Positions 9,915 to 18,538 of a stretch of DNA of 64,000 bases are shown in pieces (positions within the stretch are counted from its first letter, which is position 1; each line of letters starts with the position of its first letter). The notes below the pieces were generated by a model that was given only the letters and a program-made list of their open reading frames with translations, ran no database searches and was not told the DNA's origin. The stretch lies in the NCBI RefSeq assembly GCF_046156265.1, contig NZ_JAWDIR010000003.1:62001-126000 (forward strand), given 5' to 3'. The stretch is from CAMDHY01 sp046156265. GTDB taxonomy: Bacteria; Pseudomonadota; Alphaproteobacteria; Rhizobiales; Segnochrobactraceae. Position numbers and translations under genes: made by a program.

Positions 9915-10673
9915 ATGACGACGTCGACGCCAGCAGCCGCGCCTCGGCCGACGCTCGTTTTGACCGGAGCGAGCCGCGGCATCGGCCACGCCACGGTCAA
10001 GCGCTTCTCGGCCGCCGGGTGGCGCGTGATCACCTGTTCGCGCCAGCCGTTTTCCGACAAGTGCCCGTGGCCGGCGGGCGAGGACGACCACATCCAGGTC
10101 GACCTCGCCGACCCGGACGACCTCGAGGACGCGGTGGAGGAGATCCGCCGCCGCCTCGGCACGGCCTGCCGGCTCGATGCACTCGTCAACAACGCCGGCA
10201 TCTCGCCGAAGGGCGAGGGCGGCAGCCGGCTCGATTCCCGCTCGACGCCGATGGAGACGTGGCGTTCGGTGTTCCAGGTTAACTTCTTCGCGCCGATCAT
10301 GCTGGCCCGCGGCCTGTTCCCGGAGCTCGCGGCGGCGCGCGGCTCGGTGGTCAACGTGACGTCGATCGCCGGCGGGCGGGTGCATCCCTTCGCCGGCACC
10401 GCCTACTCGACCTCGAAGGCGGCGCTCGCGGCGCTGACGCGCGAGATGGCGGCCGACTTCGGCCCGCACGGCATCCGCGTCAACGCCATTGCTCCGGGCG
10501 AGATCGACACGGCGATCCTGTCGCCAGGCACGGAGCTGATGGTCGGCGACATCCCGCTGCGCCGGCTCGGCAAGCCGTCGGAGGTCGCCGACACGATCTT
10601 CTACCTGTGCAGCGACGCGTCGAGCTACGTCAGCGGCGCCGAGATCCACATCAACGGCGGCCAGCACGTCTGA
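9915..10673 (+). CDS. SDR family oxidoreductase
   Basis: Classical short-chain dehydrogenase/reductase of 252 residues. Visible: the Rossmann nucleotide-binding motif TGASRGIG near residue 18, NNAG near residue 92, the catalytic Ser (NVTSIAG), and the YxxxK pair in YSTSKAA. The C-terminal HINGGQHV ending is typical. Substrate cannot be told from sequence. It is divergent from the bfd-like gene and reads alone, with a 137-base gap to the next gene. An insertion around GGSRLDSRST before the Ser is slightly longer than usual. Confidence 0.9.
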   Translation: MTTSTPAAAPRPTLVLTGASRGIGHATVKRFSAAGWRVITCSRQPFSDKCPWPAGEDDHIQVDLADPDDLEDAVEEIRRRLGTACRLDALVNNAGISPKGEGGSRLDSRSTPMETWRSVFQVNFFAPIMLARGLFPELAAARGSVVNVTSIAGGRVHPFAGTAYSTSKAALAALTREMAADFGPHGIRVNAIAPGEIDTAILSPGTELMVGDIPLRRLGKPSEVADTIFYLCSDASSYVSGAEIHINGGQHV

Positions 10674-10810
10674 GACCGGTGCGGCGCCCCGCCGCCCCGG
10701 CGGAACCGCCCCGCAATAACCCGACTTTCGACTGATGACAGCCGAGCCTCGCGGTGACGCCGCGGGGCCGGACCCGTTAGTCTTTCGCAAAACAGGAGGA
10801 TCACCCACCG

Positions 10811-11335
10811 ATGGCCATCACCCAGAAGGAAGAAGCCCGGGCGCTCGACGCCGAGGAGCGCGACCTTGTCGAGAAGTCGCACCACCCCGCCTTGCAGCAG
10901 CTCTCCGACCAGGAGCTGTCGAAGCTCGTGAAGCTGGTGCGGGAGCGTCGCGACAAGGCGAAGACGACGGCCGAGCAGCGCCGCCGCGAGATGCGCGGCA
11001 AGGCGGCACCCCGCGGCGCCACCCCGTCGAAGGCCGATACCGGCTCGCGCACCAAGCTCGCCGTGCTGGCGATGGCGGTCCGCCGCCTCAACAGCGAGAG
11101 CGAGCGGCGCCGCCGCATGGCCGCGAGCACGTCGCTCGTCTCCAATGCGAAGAAGGCGCTGGCGCTGCGCCAGGCGAGCGACGAGGACGACGGCCCCGCC
11201 TTCAACTCACGCCACGCCCACAAGGGCATGCGCGACGTCTCGAACCAGCGCGCCGACAGCCTGATCCGCCCGATGGAGCGCGGCCGTCTGCGCAAGGCCG
11301 CCGCCGTCTCGCAGGCAAAACGCGACGCGCGCTGA
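10811..11335 (+). CDS. Conserved basic protein of unknown function
   Basis: Protein of 174 residues, very rich in Arg, Lys, Ala and Glu, without membrane segments or cysteines. The first 60 residues look helical and possibly coiled-coil (HHPALQQLSDQELSKLVKLV then RERRDKAKTTAEQRRREMRG). The end, NSRHAHKGMRDVSNQRADSL and a basic tail, could bind nucleic acid. A strong ribosome binding site AGGAGG (10795-10800) precedes the ATG at 10811. I do not recognise a characterised family; similar proteins seem to occur in Rhizobiales. It stands alone. Confidence 0.7.
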   Translation: MAITQKEEARALDAEERDLVEKSHHPALQQLSDQELSKLVKLVRERRDKAKTTAEQRRREMRGKAAPRGATPSKADTGSRTKLAVLAMAVRRLNSESERRRRMAASTSLVSNAKKALALRQASDEDDGPAFNSRHAHKGMRDVSNQRADSLIRPMERGRLRKAAAVSQAKRDAR

Positions 11336-11554
11336 GCCTATGACCCGCGACCCGGCCGGCGGCTTCGGCCTACCGGCCGCGGTGGCGGGGCGCTGTGTTT
11401 AGCTTTGGCCGCTCCTACGCCGCGTGAAGCTCAGTCCGCGGCGTCGAAGATTGACATTGCCCTTGGCCTGCATGTCCGTCGAAGATCGCGGGCGTCATTT
11501 CCGACCCTGCGATGTTGACATTTGTTAACACTCGGCTGATCCTGGGCAGCGCCG

Positions 11555-11797
11555 ATGGCTAGGCCACGTCATCCTCACAAGGCGGTGGAAGAGGCGGTAG
11601 CCACGGCAGAGTCGCAGGGGTGGCGCTGGCGCAAGATGGGACATTGGGGTCGGCTTTTCTGTGCCCATGCGGACCGGGACGGTTGCCAGGTCGGCGTCAA
11701 CGGAACGCCGCGAAACGCGGAGGCGCATGCACGGCAGATCCTGCGTGCTCTCGATCGCTGCCCGCACCGAGAGGAGGCTTCCGATGACGGTCCATGA
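11555..11797 (+). CDS. Small HicA-like protein, first gene of a two-gene module
   Basis: Protein of 80 residues. The sequence KAVEEAVATAESQGWRWRKM, then a glycine- and cysteine-containing middle and TPRNAEAHARQILRALDRCP, resembles small HicA-type double-stranded RNA-binding toxins, which share an EALKxAGW-like start and a basic NHAR-type helix, but the key G-SH motif is not clear. It overlaps the next gene by 14 bases, which implies translational coupling. Two possible TTGACA -35 elements lie upstream at 11451 and 11515. A toxin role is a hypothesis from size, fold hints and gene order. Confidence 0.6.
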   Translation: MARPRHPHKAVEEAVATAESQGWRWRKMGHWGRLFCAHADRDGCQVGVNGTPRNAEAHARQILRALDRCPHREEASDDGP

Positions 11798-12314
11798 GTT
11801 CTGCGTGATCGCTTCGGGCCTGGACCCGCAGGCCGAGGATTTCGAGGCCCGCTTCTACGAAGCCGGCTGCGACGACGCGACGATCTCCTTCCAGCGAGGC
11901 CACGTCATCGCCGACTTCACGCGGGAGGCGGAGAGCATCGAGGAGGCAATCGCCTCAGCCATCGCGGGGGTCGTGGCCACCGGCGCCCGCGTCGAGCGCG
12001 TTGAGCCCGACACGTTGGTGAGCCTCGCCGACATCGCGGCGCGGACCGGATTGAGCCGTGCAGCCATCACCCAGTATGCCAAGGCACAGCGCGGCAAGGC
12101 CTTCCCGGCGCCGGTTGCCAAGGTGACGTCGGATAGCCCGCTGTGGGACTGGGCGGTCGTCGCGGCGTGGCTGTTCCGACACGAAAGGCTGTCGCGCGAG
12201 GCATTGACTGCCGCCGAAGCGGTGAAGCGGGCGAACAACATCCTCGCGGAGGGACGTATCCCGACGCTGGACATGCTCCGGCAGCGCCGCTCGGTGCTCG
12301 AACCGGCGGCGTGA
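11784..12314 (+). CDS. HTH-containing partner protein of the two-gene module
   Basis: Protein of 176 residues starting at the ATG at 11784, six bases after GAGGAGG-rich sequence at 11771-11777. The N-terminal 75 residues (FYEAGCDDATISFQRGHVIA and on) form a small alpha/beta domain; residues about 85-145 look like a helix-turn-helix with SLADIAARTGLSRAAITQYAK followed by WDWAVVAAWLF. A DNA-binding protein coupled to a small HicA-like partner fits the general layout of a type II toxin-antitoxin locus, with the antitoxin second. I know similar pairs only as hypothetical proteins. The function is inferred. Confidence 0.65.
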   Translation: MTVHEFCVIASGLDPQAEDFEARFYEAGCDDATISFQRGHVIADFTREAESIEEAIASAIAGVVATGARVERVEPDTLVSLADIAARTGLSRAAITQYAKAQRGKAFPAPVAKVTSDSPLWDWAVVAAWLFRHERLSREALTAAEAVKRANNILAEGRIPTLDMLRQRRSVLEPAA

Positions 12315-12497
12315 TCGCACCGCTGCCAAGACGTGAGAAAGCACCAGACGCGGCGCTTGTCTGCTCTTCAGGTCTTCCCTTGACGCGAACACACCTCGCG
12401 GTCGACCATCCCGGCCGATCGCGGGGCGTGCGTCCCGCAGGTTGACGGACGGCCAGAGGAAACGGCCGCCGCATCGGAAACCTGAGGGAGGGAGCCC

Positions 12498-13787
12498 ATG
12501 TCCGACGAGATCAAGGCCGACGAGATCACGGCCGATAAGCCCACGGTCGCGGCGAAGGTCGCGTCCACCGCCGTTTCGCCCGCTCGCAGCGCCGCCAAGC
12601 TCCTGCGGCCGTCGCGCCGCGCCGTGCTCACCGGCCTCGGCGCCGCCGCGACGCTGCCGCTGTTCGGCCGCTTCAACATCGTCCGGGCCCAGGGCGCGCC
12701 GCTGAAGGTCGGGCTGATGTTGCCCTATTCGGGCACCTTCGCGCAGCTCGGCGAGAACATCACCTCAGCCTTCGAGCTCCTGATCGCCCAGAAGGGCGGC
12801 ACGCTCGGCGGCCGGGCGCTGGAGATCATCAAGCTCGACGACGAATCCAATCCGGCCAAGGGCCCGGAGAACATGAAGCGCCTCGTCGACCGCGACATGG
12901 TCGACGTCGTCGTCGGCACGGTGCACTCCGGCGTGCTGATGGGCATGCTGCAGGTGGCGCGGGAATCCGGCACGCTGCTCATCATCCCGAACGCCGGCGC
13001 GGGTGCGGCCACCGGCGCCCAGTGCGCGCCGAACATCTTCCGCTCGTCGTTCTCCAACTGGCAGCCCGCCTATGGCTGCGGCCGCATCGCCGCCGACGCC
13101 GGCTACAAGAAGCTCGCCTACGTGACGTGGGACTACGCGGCCGGCAAGGAATCGGCGGCGGGCTTCGAGGAGGGTGCCAAGGAGAAGGGCGCCGAGGTCG
13201 TGCAGGTGCTGACCGTGCCGTTCCCGGAGACCAACTTCCAGCCGATCCTGGCGCAGTTGCCCGGCCTCGGCGTCGACGCGGTCGGCGCCTTCTACGCCGG
13301 CGGCGGCGCCGTGCAGTTCATCAAGGATTACGCAGCCGCGGGCCTGAAGGACAAGCTGCCGCTGATCGCCTCGGGCTTCGCCACCGACGGCACGCTGGGC
13401 GCGCTCGGCAGCGTCGCCGACGGCCTCGTCACCGGCCTGCACTACGCCGACGGCCTCGACACGCCGACCGACAACGCCTTCCGCGCCGCCTTCAAGGAGA
13501 AGGCCGGCCGCGAGGCCGACGTCTATGCCGTGCAGGGCTACGACGCCGGGCAGCTGCTCGCCGCCGGGCTCGAGGCGGTGCAGGGCGATTTCGATGAGAC
13601 CGACGCCCTGCACAAGGCGATCGCCGGCGCCAAGCTCGACAGCCCGCGCGGCCCGATGACGCTTTCGCCCTCGCACAATCCGGTGCACAACATCTACCGG
13701 CGCGTGGTGAAGAACGGCATGAACGTGGTCGATGGCGTCGCCGTCGAGGCGCTCGCCGATCCGGGCGTCGGCTGCTCGATGACCTGA
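12498..13787 (+). CDS. ABC transporter substrate-binding protein (LivK type)
   Basis: Periplasmic binding protein of 429 residues, type I fold (LivK/LivJ family). A twin-arginine motif, SRRAVLTGL, at residues 39-47 follows a 38-residue N-region and precedes a hydrophobic stretch ending at VRAQG, so export by Tat with cleavage near residue 65 is likely. The mature part begins LKVGLMLPYSGTFAQLGENI, typical of the family, and has NVVDGVAVE near the end. It heads a five-gene importer. GAGGGAGGGAG at 12484-12494 is the ribosome binding site. The ligand is probably an amino acid or a carboxylate or amide; sequence does not decide. Confidence 0.9.
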   Translation: MSDEIKADEITADKPTVAAKVASTAVSPARSAAKLLRPSRRAVLTGLGAAATLPLFGRFNIVRAQGAPLKVGLMLPYSGTFAQLGENITSAFELLIAQKGGTLGGRALEIIKLDDESNPAKGPENMKRLVDRDMVDVVVGTVHSGVLMGMLQVARESGTLLIIPNAGAGAATGAQCAPNIFRSSFSNWQPAYGCGRIAADAGYKKLAYVTWDYAAGKESAAGFEEGAKEKGAEVVQVLTVPFPETNFQPILAQLPGLGVDAVGAFYAGGGAVQFIKDYAAAGLKDKLPLIASGFATDGTLGALGSVADGLVTGLHYADGLDTPTDNAFRAAFKEKAGREADVYAVQGYDAGQLLAAGLEAVQGDFDETDALHKAIAGAKLDSPRGPMTLSPSHNPVHNIYRRVVKNGMNVVDGVAVEALADPGVGCSMT

Positions 13788-13813
13788 GCCACGCTTCTCG
13801 CGAGATGCTTCCG

Positions 13814-13845
13814 GCGGGCGGGGCCTTTCCCCGCCCGCTCGTTTT
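13814..13845 (+). terminator. Intrinsic terminator/attenuator after the binding-protein gene
   Basis: A perfect ten-base stem, GCGGGCGGGG (13814-13823) with CCCCGCCCGC (13829-13838), a five-base loop and a short GTTTT tract. It lies between the binding-protein gene and the permease genes and would reduce read-through, keeping the binding protein in excess, as in many importers. Confidence 0.7.
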
Positions 13846-13886
13846 CCGCCCGACTGCTTCCGCCCTCCCCCGACGACGGATGACCG

Positions 13887-14756
13887 ATGGACCCGGCGAC
13901 GCTGCTGACCCAGGTTTTGAACGGTCTGCAGTACGGGCTGCTGCTGTTCCTCGTGGCGAGCGGTCTGACCCTCGTCTTCGGCATCATGGGCGTGATCAAC
14001 CTCGCCCACGGCAGCCTGACGATGGTCGGTGCCTACCTCGCCTATGCGATCGGCGCCGCCACCGGCTCGCTGTGGCTGGCGCTGCCGCTGGCTGTGGCTG
14101 CCGGTGCCGTGTTCGGGGCGGTGCTCGAGCGCGTGCTGATCCGCCGCTTCTATGATCGCGCCCACCTCGACCAGGTGCTTCTGACCTTCGCGCTGATCCT
14201 GCTGTTCGAGGAGGGGCGCTCGCTGCTTCTCGGCAACGACTTCCACTCCGTGCCGATCCCGCCGGTGCTCGACTTCTCGGTGCCGATCTCCAGCGTCTTC
14301 AGCTATTCGGCCTACCGGCTGTTCGTGCTGGCCGTCTGCGTCGTCATCGCCGCCGCTCTGTTCCTCGTCATCCACCGCACCCGCTTCGGCGGCATGATCC
14401 GGGCAAGCGCCGAGAAGCCGGAGATGGTCGAGGCGCTCGGCATCCCGGTGTCGCGGGTGCAGATGGCGGTGTTCGCGCTCGGGACCGCGCTTGCCATGCT
14501 CGCCGGCGCGCTGTCGGCGCCGCTCACCTCGGTCTATCCGAACATGGGCGACGGCGTGCTGATCGTCTCCTTCGTCGTCGTCGTCATCGGCGGCATCGGC
14601 TCGATCGCCGGCGCGTTCTGGGGGGCGCTCTTGATCGGGCTCGTCGATACCCTCGGCAAGGCGCTGGTGCCCGATCTCGCCGGCATCGCCGTCTACGTGC
14701 TGATGGCGGCCGTGCTGCTGTGGCGGCCGACCGGCCTGTTCGCCCGCGCGGCGTGA
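13887..14756 (+). CDS. Branched-chain amino acid ABC transporter permease (LivH type)
   Basis: Inner membrane permease of 289 residues with about eight hydrophobic segments. It starts LLTQVLNGLQYGLLLFLVAS and has the family hallmark FGIMGVINLAHGSLTMVGAY at residues 31-50. It pairs with the LivM-type permease that follows after five bases. The EAA-like loop TRFGGMIRASAEKPEMVEAL contacts the ATPases. Length is typical (about 290). Its place between the binding protein and the second permease makes the assignment firm; substrate unknown. Confidence 0.94.
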   Translation: MDPATLLTQVLNGLQYGLLLFLVASGLTLVFGIMGVINLAHGSLTMVGAYLAYAIGAATGSLWLALPLAVAAGAVFGAVLERVLIRRFYDRAHLDQVLLTFALILLFEEGRSLLLGNDFHSVPIPPVLDFSVPISSVFSYSAYRLFVLAVCVVIAAALFLVIHRTRFGGMIRASAEKPEMVEALGIPVSRVQMAVFALGTALAMLAGALSAPLTSVYPNMGDGVLIVSFVVVVIGGIGSIAGAFWGALLIGLVDTLGKALVPDLAGIAVYVLMAAVLLWRPTGLFARAA

Positions 14757-14761
14757 CGACC

Positions 14762-15811
14762 ATGCTGCCGCAGACCCGCATTGCCAAGCTCGCCCTCGTC
14801 GCCGGTTTCCTGGCGCTTGCGCTGCTGCCGCTGGTGCTGCCGCCGTTCTATCTGATGCTCGGCTCGACGGCGTTCGTCGCCGCCATCTTCGCCCTCAGCC
14901 TGCAGCTCCTCGTCGGCGGCACCGGGCTCGTCAGCCTCGGCCACGCGGCCTTCTTCGGCATCGCCGCCTACTCGGTCTACCTGATCTCGCCGGCCGACAC
15001 CCCGCTGTCGGTGTTCGTGACGCTGCCGGTGGCGATGATCGCCGCGGGGCTCGCCGCGCTCATCATCGGCGCCTTTGCGCTCCGGACGCGGACGTTCTTC
15101 TTCCTGATGGTGACGCTCGCCTTCGGGCAGATGGTCTACTTCGTCTTCCATGACACCGGCCTCGGCGGCGGCGCCGACGGCGTCTTCGCGCCGCGGCCGA
15201 TCCTCGGGATCGAGGGCTTCCAGCTGCCGATGGGCCGGCGCGAGCGCGGGCTGACGCTCTACTACGTCAACCTCGCCCTGATGGCGGCGACGTTCCTGGT
15301 GCTGGCCGGCGTGCTCGCCTCGCTGTTCGGCCGCGTCCTCGTCGGCATCCGCGTCAACGAGCACCGCATGCGCATGCTCGGCTACGACGTCTATGCCTAC
15401 AAGCTCGCCGCCTTCACGCTGGCCGGCGCGCTCGCCGGGCTCGCCGGCCACATGTTCGTGGTGCAGGAGGGCTTCGTGAATCCCGAGCTCGTCGGCTGGC
15501 ACCGATCGGCCGAGGCGCTGCTGATCGTCATCCTCGGCGGGCTCGGCACGCTGGTCGGGCCGATCCTCGGCGCGATCGCGCTGACGGCGCTGGGGGAGGC
15601 GAGCCAGCAGCTGACCGAGCGGCAGCTGCTGGTCGAGGGCCTCGTCATCCTGGCGGTGGTGCTGGTGCTGCCGCGCGGCCTCGCCGGGCTGTTCACGCGG
15701 CGGGTGCGGACGGCGGATGCGAGCGAGGCGGCGACGGCGGACGACACCCCGGCCGCGGAGACGGCGCCCCTGAGCGCCGCAGCCCCAGTGCGAACGGAGG
15801 CTGCGCCGTGA
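14762..15811 (+). CDS. Branched-chain amino acid ABC transporter permease (LivM type)
   Basis: Second permease of the importer, 349 residues, with about nine to ten hydrophobic segments. LLVGGTGLVSLGHAAFFGIA near residues 48-67 is the LivM signature, and FGRVLVGIRVNEHRMRMLGY is the cytoplasmic coupling loop. I chose the ATG at 14762, five bases after the livH-type stop, rather than an in-frame ATG at 14720 inside the upstream gene. The last 35 residues form a soluble alanine- and threonine-rich tail. Its TGA overlaps the GTG start of the next gene (GTGA at 15808-15811). Confidence 0.94.
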   Translation: MLPQTRIAKLALVAGFLALALLPLVLPPFYLMLGSTAFVAAIFALSLQLLVGGTGLVSLGHAAFFGIAAYSVYLISPADTPLSVFVTLPVAMIAAGLAALIIGAFALRTRTFFFLMVTLAFGQMVYFVFHDTGLGGGADGVFAPRPILGIEGFQLPMGRRERGLTLYYVNLALMAATFLVLAGVLASLFGRVLVGIRVNEHRMRMLGYDVYAYKLAAFTLAGALAGLAGHMFVVQEGFVNPELVGWHRSAEALLIVILGGLGTLVGPILGAIALTALGEASQQLTERQLLVEGLVILAVVLVLPRGLAGLFTRRVRTADASEAATADDTPAAETAPLSAAAPVRTEAAP

Positions 15812-16572
15812 GCGGCCTTGCCTCGCCATCCCCTGCGCTCTCGGCCCGCGGTCTCACACGCCGCTTCGGCGGCCTCGTCGCCGTGCGCGACGTCGACCTC
15901 GACCTCGCGGTCGGCGAGTTGCACGCCGTCATCGGGCCGAACGGCGCCGGCAAGTCGACGCTGATCAACCTGCTCTCCGGCGACCTCGCGCCGAGCGCCG
16001 GCGAGATCCGCATCGGCGGCACCGACGTTGCAGGCTGGCCGGCCTTCCGCATCGCCCGGCGCGGCGTCGGCCGCTCCTACCAGCGCACCAACATACTCGG
16101 CGAGCTGACCGTGCTCGAGAACGTCCGCCTTGCAGCCCAGCGCGGACGGGCGACCGTCGGCGGCCTGCTCGCCCCGGCCGAACGGCGGCGCGACATCGTC
16201 GCGGCGGCGGAGGCGGCGCTCGGAACCGTCGGGCTGATGAGCCGGGCGGCGCGGACCGCCGGGCTGTTGTCGCACGGCGAGCAGCGGCAGCTCGAGATCG
16301 CCATGACGCTCGCCACCGATCCGACGATCCTGCTGCTCGACGAGCCGCTCGCCGGCATGGGGCCGGAGGAGGCGGAGGCGACGGGCCGGCTGATCGCGAG
16401 CCTCGCTAAGCGCCACGCGGTGCTCTTGGTGGAGCACGACATGGACGTCGTCTTCGCCATCGCCGAGCGCGTCACGGTGATGGTGAACGGGGCGGTGATC
16501 GCCACCGGCCTGCCCGACGCCGTCCGCGCCGACCCGCAGGTGCGCATCGCCTACCTCGGCGAGGACGCATGA
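15808..16572 (+). CDS. ABC transporter ATP-binding protein (LivG type)
   Basis: ATPase of 254 residues starting with GTG that overlaps the livM-type stop by four bases. Visible: Walker A GPNGAGKST near residue 46, signature motif LSHGEQRQLEI (canonical LSxGQ varied to LSHGE), Walker B ILLLDEPLAGM and the switch His in LLVEHDMDVVF. The C-terminal RIAYLGEDA is the LivG-family ending (YLG). It forms the heterodimeric ATPase with the next gene product, whose start overlaps its stop. Confidence 0.95.
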   Translation: MSGLASPSPALSARGLTRRFGGLVAVRDVDLDLAVGELHAVIGPNGAGKSTLINLLSGDLAPSAGEIRIGGTDVAGWPAFRIARRGVGRSYQRTNILGELTVLENVRLAAQRGRATVGGLLAPAERRRDIVAAAEAALGTVGLMSRAARTAGLLSHGEQRQLEIAMTLATDPTILLLDEPLAGMGPEEAEATGRLIASLAKRHAVLLVEHDMDVVFAIAERVTVMVNGAVIATGLPDAVRADPQVRIAYLGEDA

Positions 16573-17333
16573 GCGCGGGCGCGGCCATCGCTCGTGATGG
16601 TGGCGCCGTGGGCGCGCGCACGGCCGCGCCGCTGCTGGAGGCGCGCGCGATCCACACCTACTACGGGGCGAGCCACATCGTCCGCGGCGTCGACCTCGCC
16701 ATCGCGCCGGGCGAGACCGTCGGGCTGATGGGCCGCAACGGCATGGGCAAGACGACGCTGATCCGCTCGCTGCTCGGCCTGACGCCGATCAAGAGTGGCA
16801 GCGTGGCGGTCGGCGGCACCGACGTCACCGGCTGGGCGGCCTCGCGCATCGCCCGCCACGGTGTCTCCTACGTGCCGGAAGGACGCGGCATCTTCGCGAG
16901 CCTGTCGGTGCGCGAGAACCTGACCTTGGCGGCGCGGCCCGGCGTCGACGGCAGCCGCGACTGGACGCTGGAGCGGGTGCTGACGGTGTTCCCGCGGCTT
17001 GCCGAGCGCATCGGCAATGGCGGCGACCAGCTGTCGGGCGGCGAGCAGCAGATGCTGTCGATCGGCCGGGCGCTGATGACCAACCCAAGCCTGATCGTGC
17101 TCGACGAGGCGACCGAGGGGCTGGCGCCGCTGGTGCGTGCCGAGATCTGGCGGACGCTGGCGCTGATCCGCGCGGGCGGCACGGCGACGCTGATCGTCGA
17201 CAAGACGGTGAGCGCGATGGCGGAAGCCTGCGACCGCATCCTCGTGCTGGTGAAGGGGACGGTCGCCTTCGAAGGGCCGCCGGCTGAGCTCGTCGCGGAC
17301 GCGGAGGCGATGCACCGGCATCTGGGGGTTTGA
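16569..17333 (+). CDS. ABC transporter ATP-binding protein (LivF type)
   Basis: Second ATPase, 254 residues, overlapping the previous stop by four bases (ATGA). Visible: Walker A GRNGMGKTT near residue 57, the signature LSGGEQQMLSIGRAL, Walker B LIVLDEATEGLAP, and a C-terminal MHRHLGV typical of LivF. The switch-loop residue normally His (LVEQ/H) is here in LIVDKTVSAMAE, giving Asp-Lys in that position; some LivF proteins share this variation. The N-terminus carries about 20 extra residues before the conserved ATPase core. It ends the importer operon. Confidence 0.95.
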   Translation: MSAGAAIARDGGAVGARTAAPLLEARAIHTYYGASHIVRGVDLAIAPGETVGLMGRNGMGKTTLIRSLLGLTPIKSGSVAVGGTDVTGWAASRIARHGVSYVPEGRGIFASLSVRENLTLAARPGVDGSRDWTLERVLTVFPRLAERIGNGGDQLSGGEQQMLSIGRALMTNPSLIVLDEATEGLAPLVRAEIWRTLALIRAGGTATLIVDKTVSAMAEACDRILVLVKGTVAFEGPPAELVADAEAMHRHLGV

Positions 17334-17553
17334 AGGTCGGCCGTAGGCAGTAGGCAGTGGGCGTGCAGCGCTTGCGGCCCCCCTCTCCCGCCCGCCCCGA
17401 GAATCCGCTAGTCTTCGCTTCGGTCGGGGGCGACCCAACACGAAGCGGGACCACATCGGCGGCACGCGGCCCGGGGGCGGCGCGGCGATGGTTTTCCGCA
17501 CTTCGGCTGTCCAGCGGGCTCACGGGTCACGCCGCAGAAGGGGGTAACGAGCC

Positions 17554-18462
17554 ATGAACTCCATCATCGGGATGGCGCGCGGTGCCGTGTGGGCGGTGCT
17601 CTTCGGAGCCGTCGCGGCCGGCTCCTTCGCGCTCGGCTCCGTCGCGACGCCCGCCGCTGCCAACGAGCTGAAGCTGATGTGTCCCGGCGAGGGCGGCGAC
17701 ACCTATCGCTTCAAGGACCGCCGCACCAAGGAACAGAGCGAGGTGAAGGACCCGCAGCTGAAGGCGCTCGCCGAGCAGGCGTGCGAGACCTCCCTCGGCG
17801 CAAAGGCCGAGACCGGCCCGGTGGCCATCACCAACAAGCAGTCAAAGCCGATCTATGTCGGCTTCACCACCATCGACCACAAGCCGGGGCCGATCACCTG
17901 GGGCACGGGGTGCACGAAGTCCGGCAAGGGCGCCAAGATCGCCGCCGGCAAGACCTGCAAGGCGACTGTGGCGAGCAACGCCGCGCCGTCGCGCTTCTGC
18001 GCCAGCCCGAAGGCCGTGCCGAAGGACTGCTTCGACGCGCAGCAGAACCACCAGACGATGGTGGAGACGAACTTCGAACCCAGCACCAACGCCGGCTGCT
18101 TCAACAAGGGCAACTGCGTCTGGTTCGACATCAGCGTCATCCCGCAGAACTGCACGGACGCGCTGTGGAAGAAGAACAGGTGCGCCAGCACTGGCGGCGC
18201 CTCGTACAACTTCCCGGTTTCGATCGCCTGCGGCACCAGCGCCAAGCCCACCTACACCTGCCAGGGCCCGACCACGACGAAGTGGGGCAACTCGAAATAT
18301 CCCGGCAACTGCGGCAACCCGGACGCCACCTGCCAGAGCAAGAAGAACTGCCAGAACGCCTATTTCTATCCGATGTTCGATCCGCCCGAGAACAAGTACC
18401 AGCCGAACGCGGTCTGCCTCGCCGGCCAGACGCTCGCCATCACCTTCCTCGCCGGAAAATGA
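17554..18462 (+). CDS. Exported cysteine-rich protein, copy A of a tandem pair
   Basis: Protein of 302 residues with a signal peptide of about 36 residues (hydrophobic run, then TPAAANE). The mature part holds 16 cysteines, all conserved in copy B, so up to eight disulfides are possible. Conserved blocks shared with copy B: PIYVGF, GAKIAAG, CFDAQQNHQTM (E in B), GNCVWFDIS, TGGASYN, CGNPDATCQS and QNAYFYPMFDPPEN. The order of Cys-rich beta-strand-like blocks, the WFDIS motif and the AYFYPMFDPP...ITF ending recall thaumatin-like proteins, but this is weak. No catalytic motif is visible. Periplasmic or secreted; function unknown. It lies downstream of the importer, with a 220-base gap that suggests its own promoter. 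Confidence 0.75.
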   Translation: MNSIIGMARGAVWAVLFGAVAAGSFALGSVATPAAANELKLMCPGEGGDTYRFKDRRTKEQSEVKDPQLKALAEQACETSLGAKAETGPVAITNKQSKPIYVGFTTIDHKPGPITWGTGCTKSGKGAKIAAGKTCKATVASNAAPSRFCASPKAVPKDCFDAQQNHQTMVETNFEPSTNAGCFNKGNCVWFDISVIPQNCTDALWKKNRCASTGGASYNFPVSIACGTSAKPTYTCQGPTTTKWGNSKYPGNCGNPDATCQSKKNCQNAYFYPMFDPPENKYQPNAVCLAGQTLAITFLAGK

Positions 18463-18538
18463 CCCGCCCGGGCGCGCGACGGCGGGCGCCGCGCGGCGCC
18501 CCGGCGCGGCCTCGAACGGGTGACACGGAGCAACCTCC

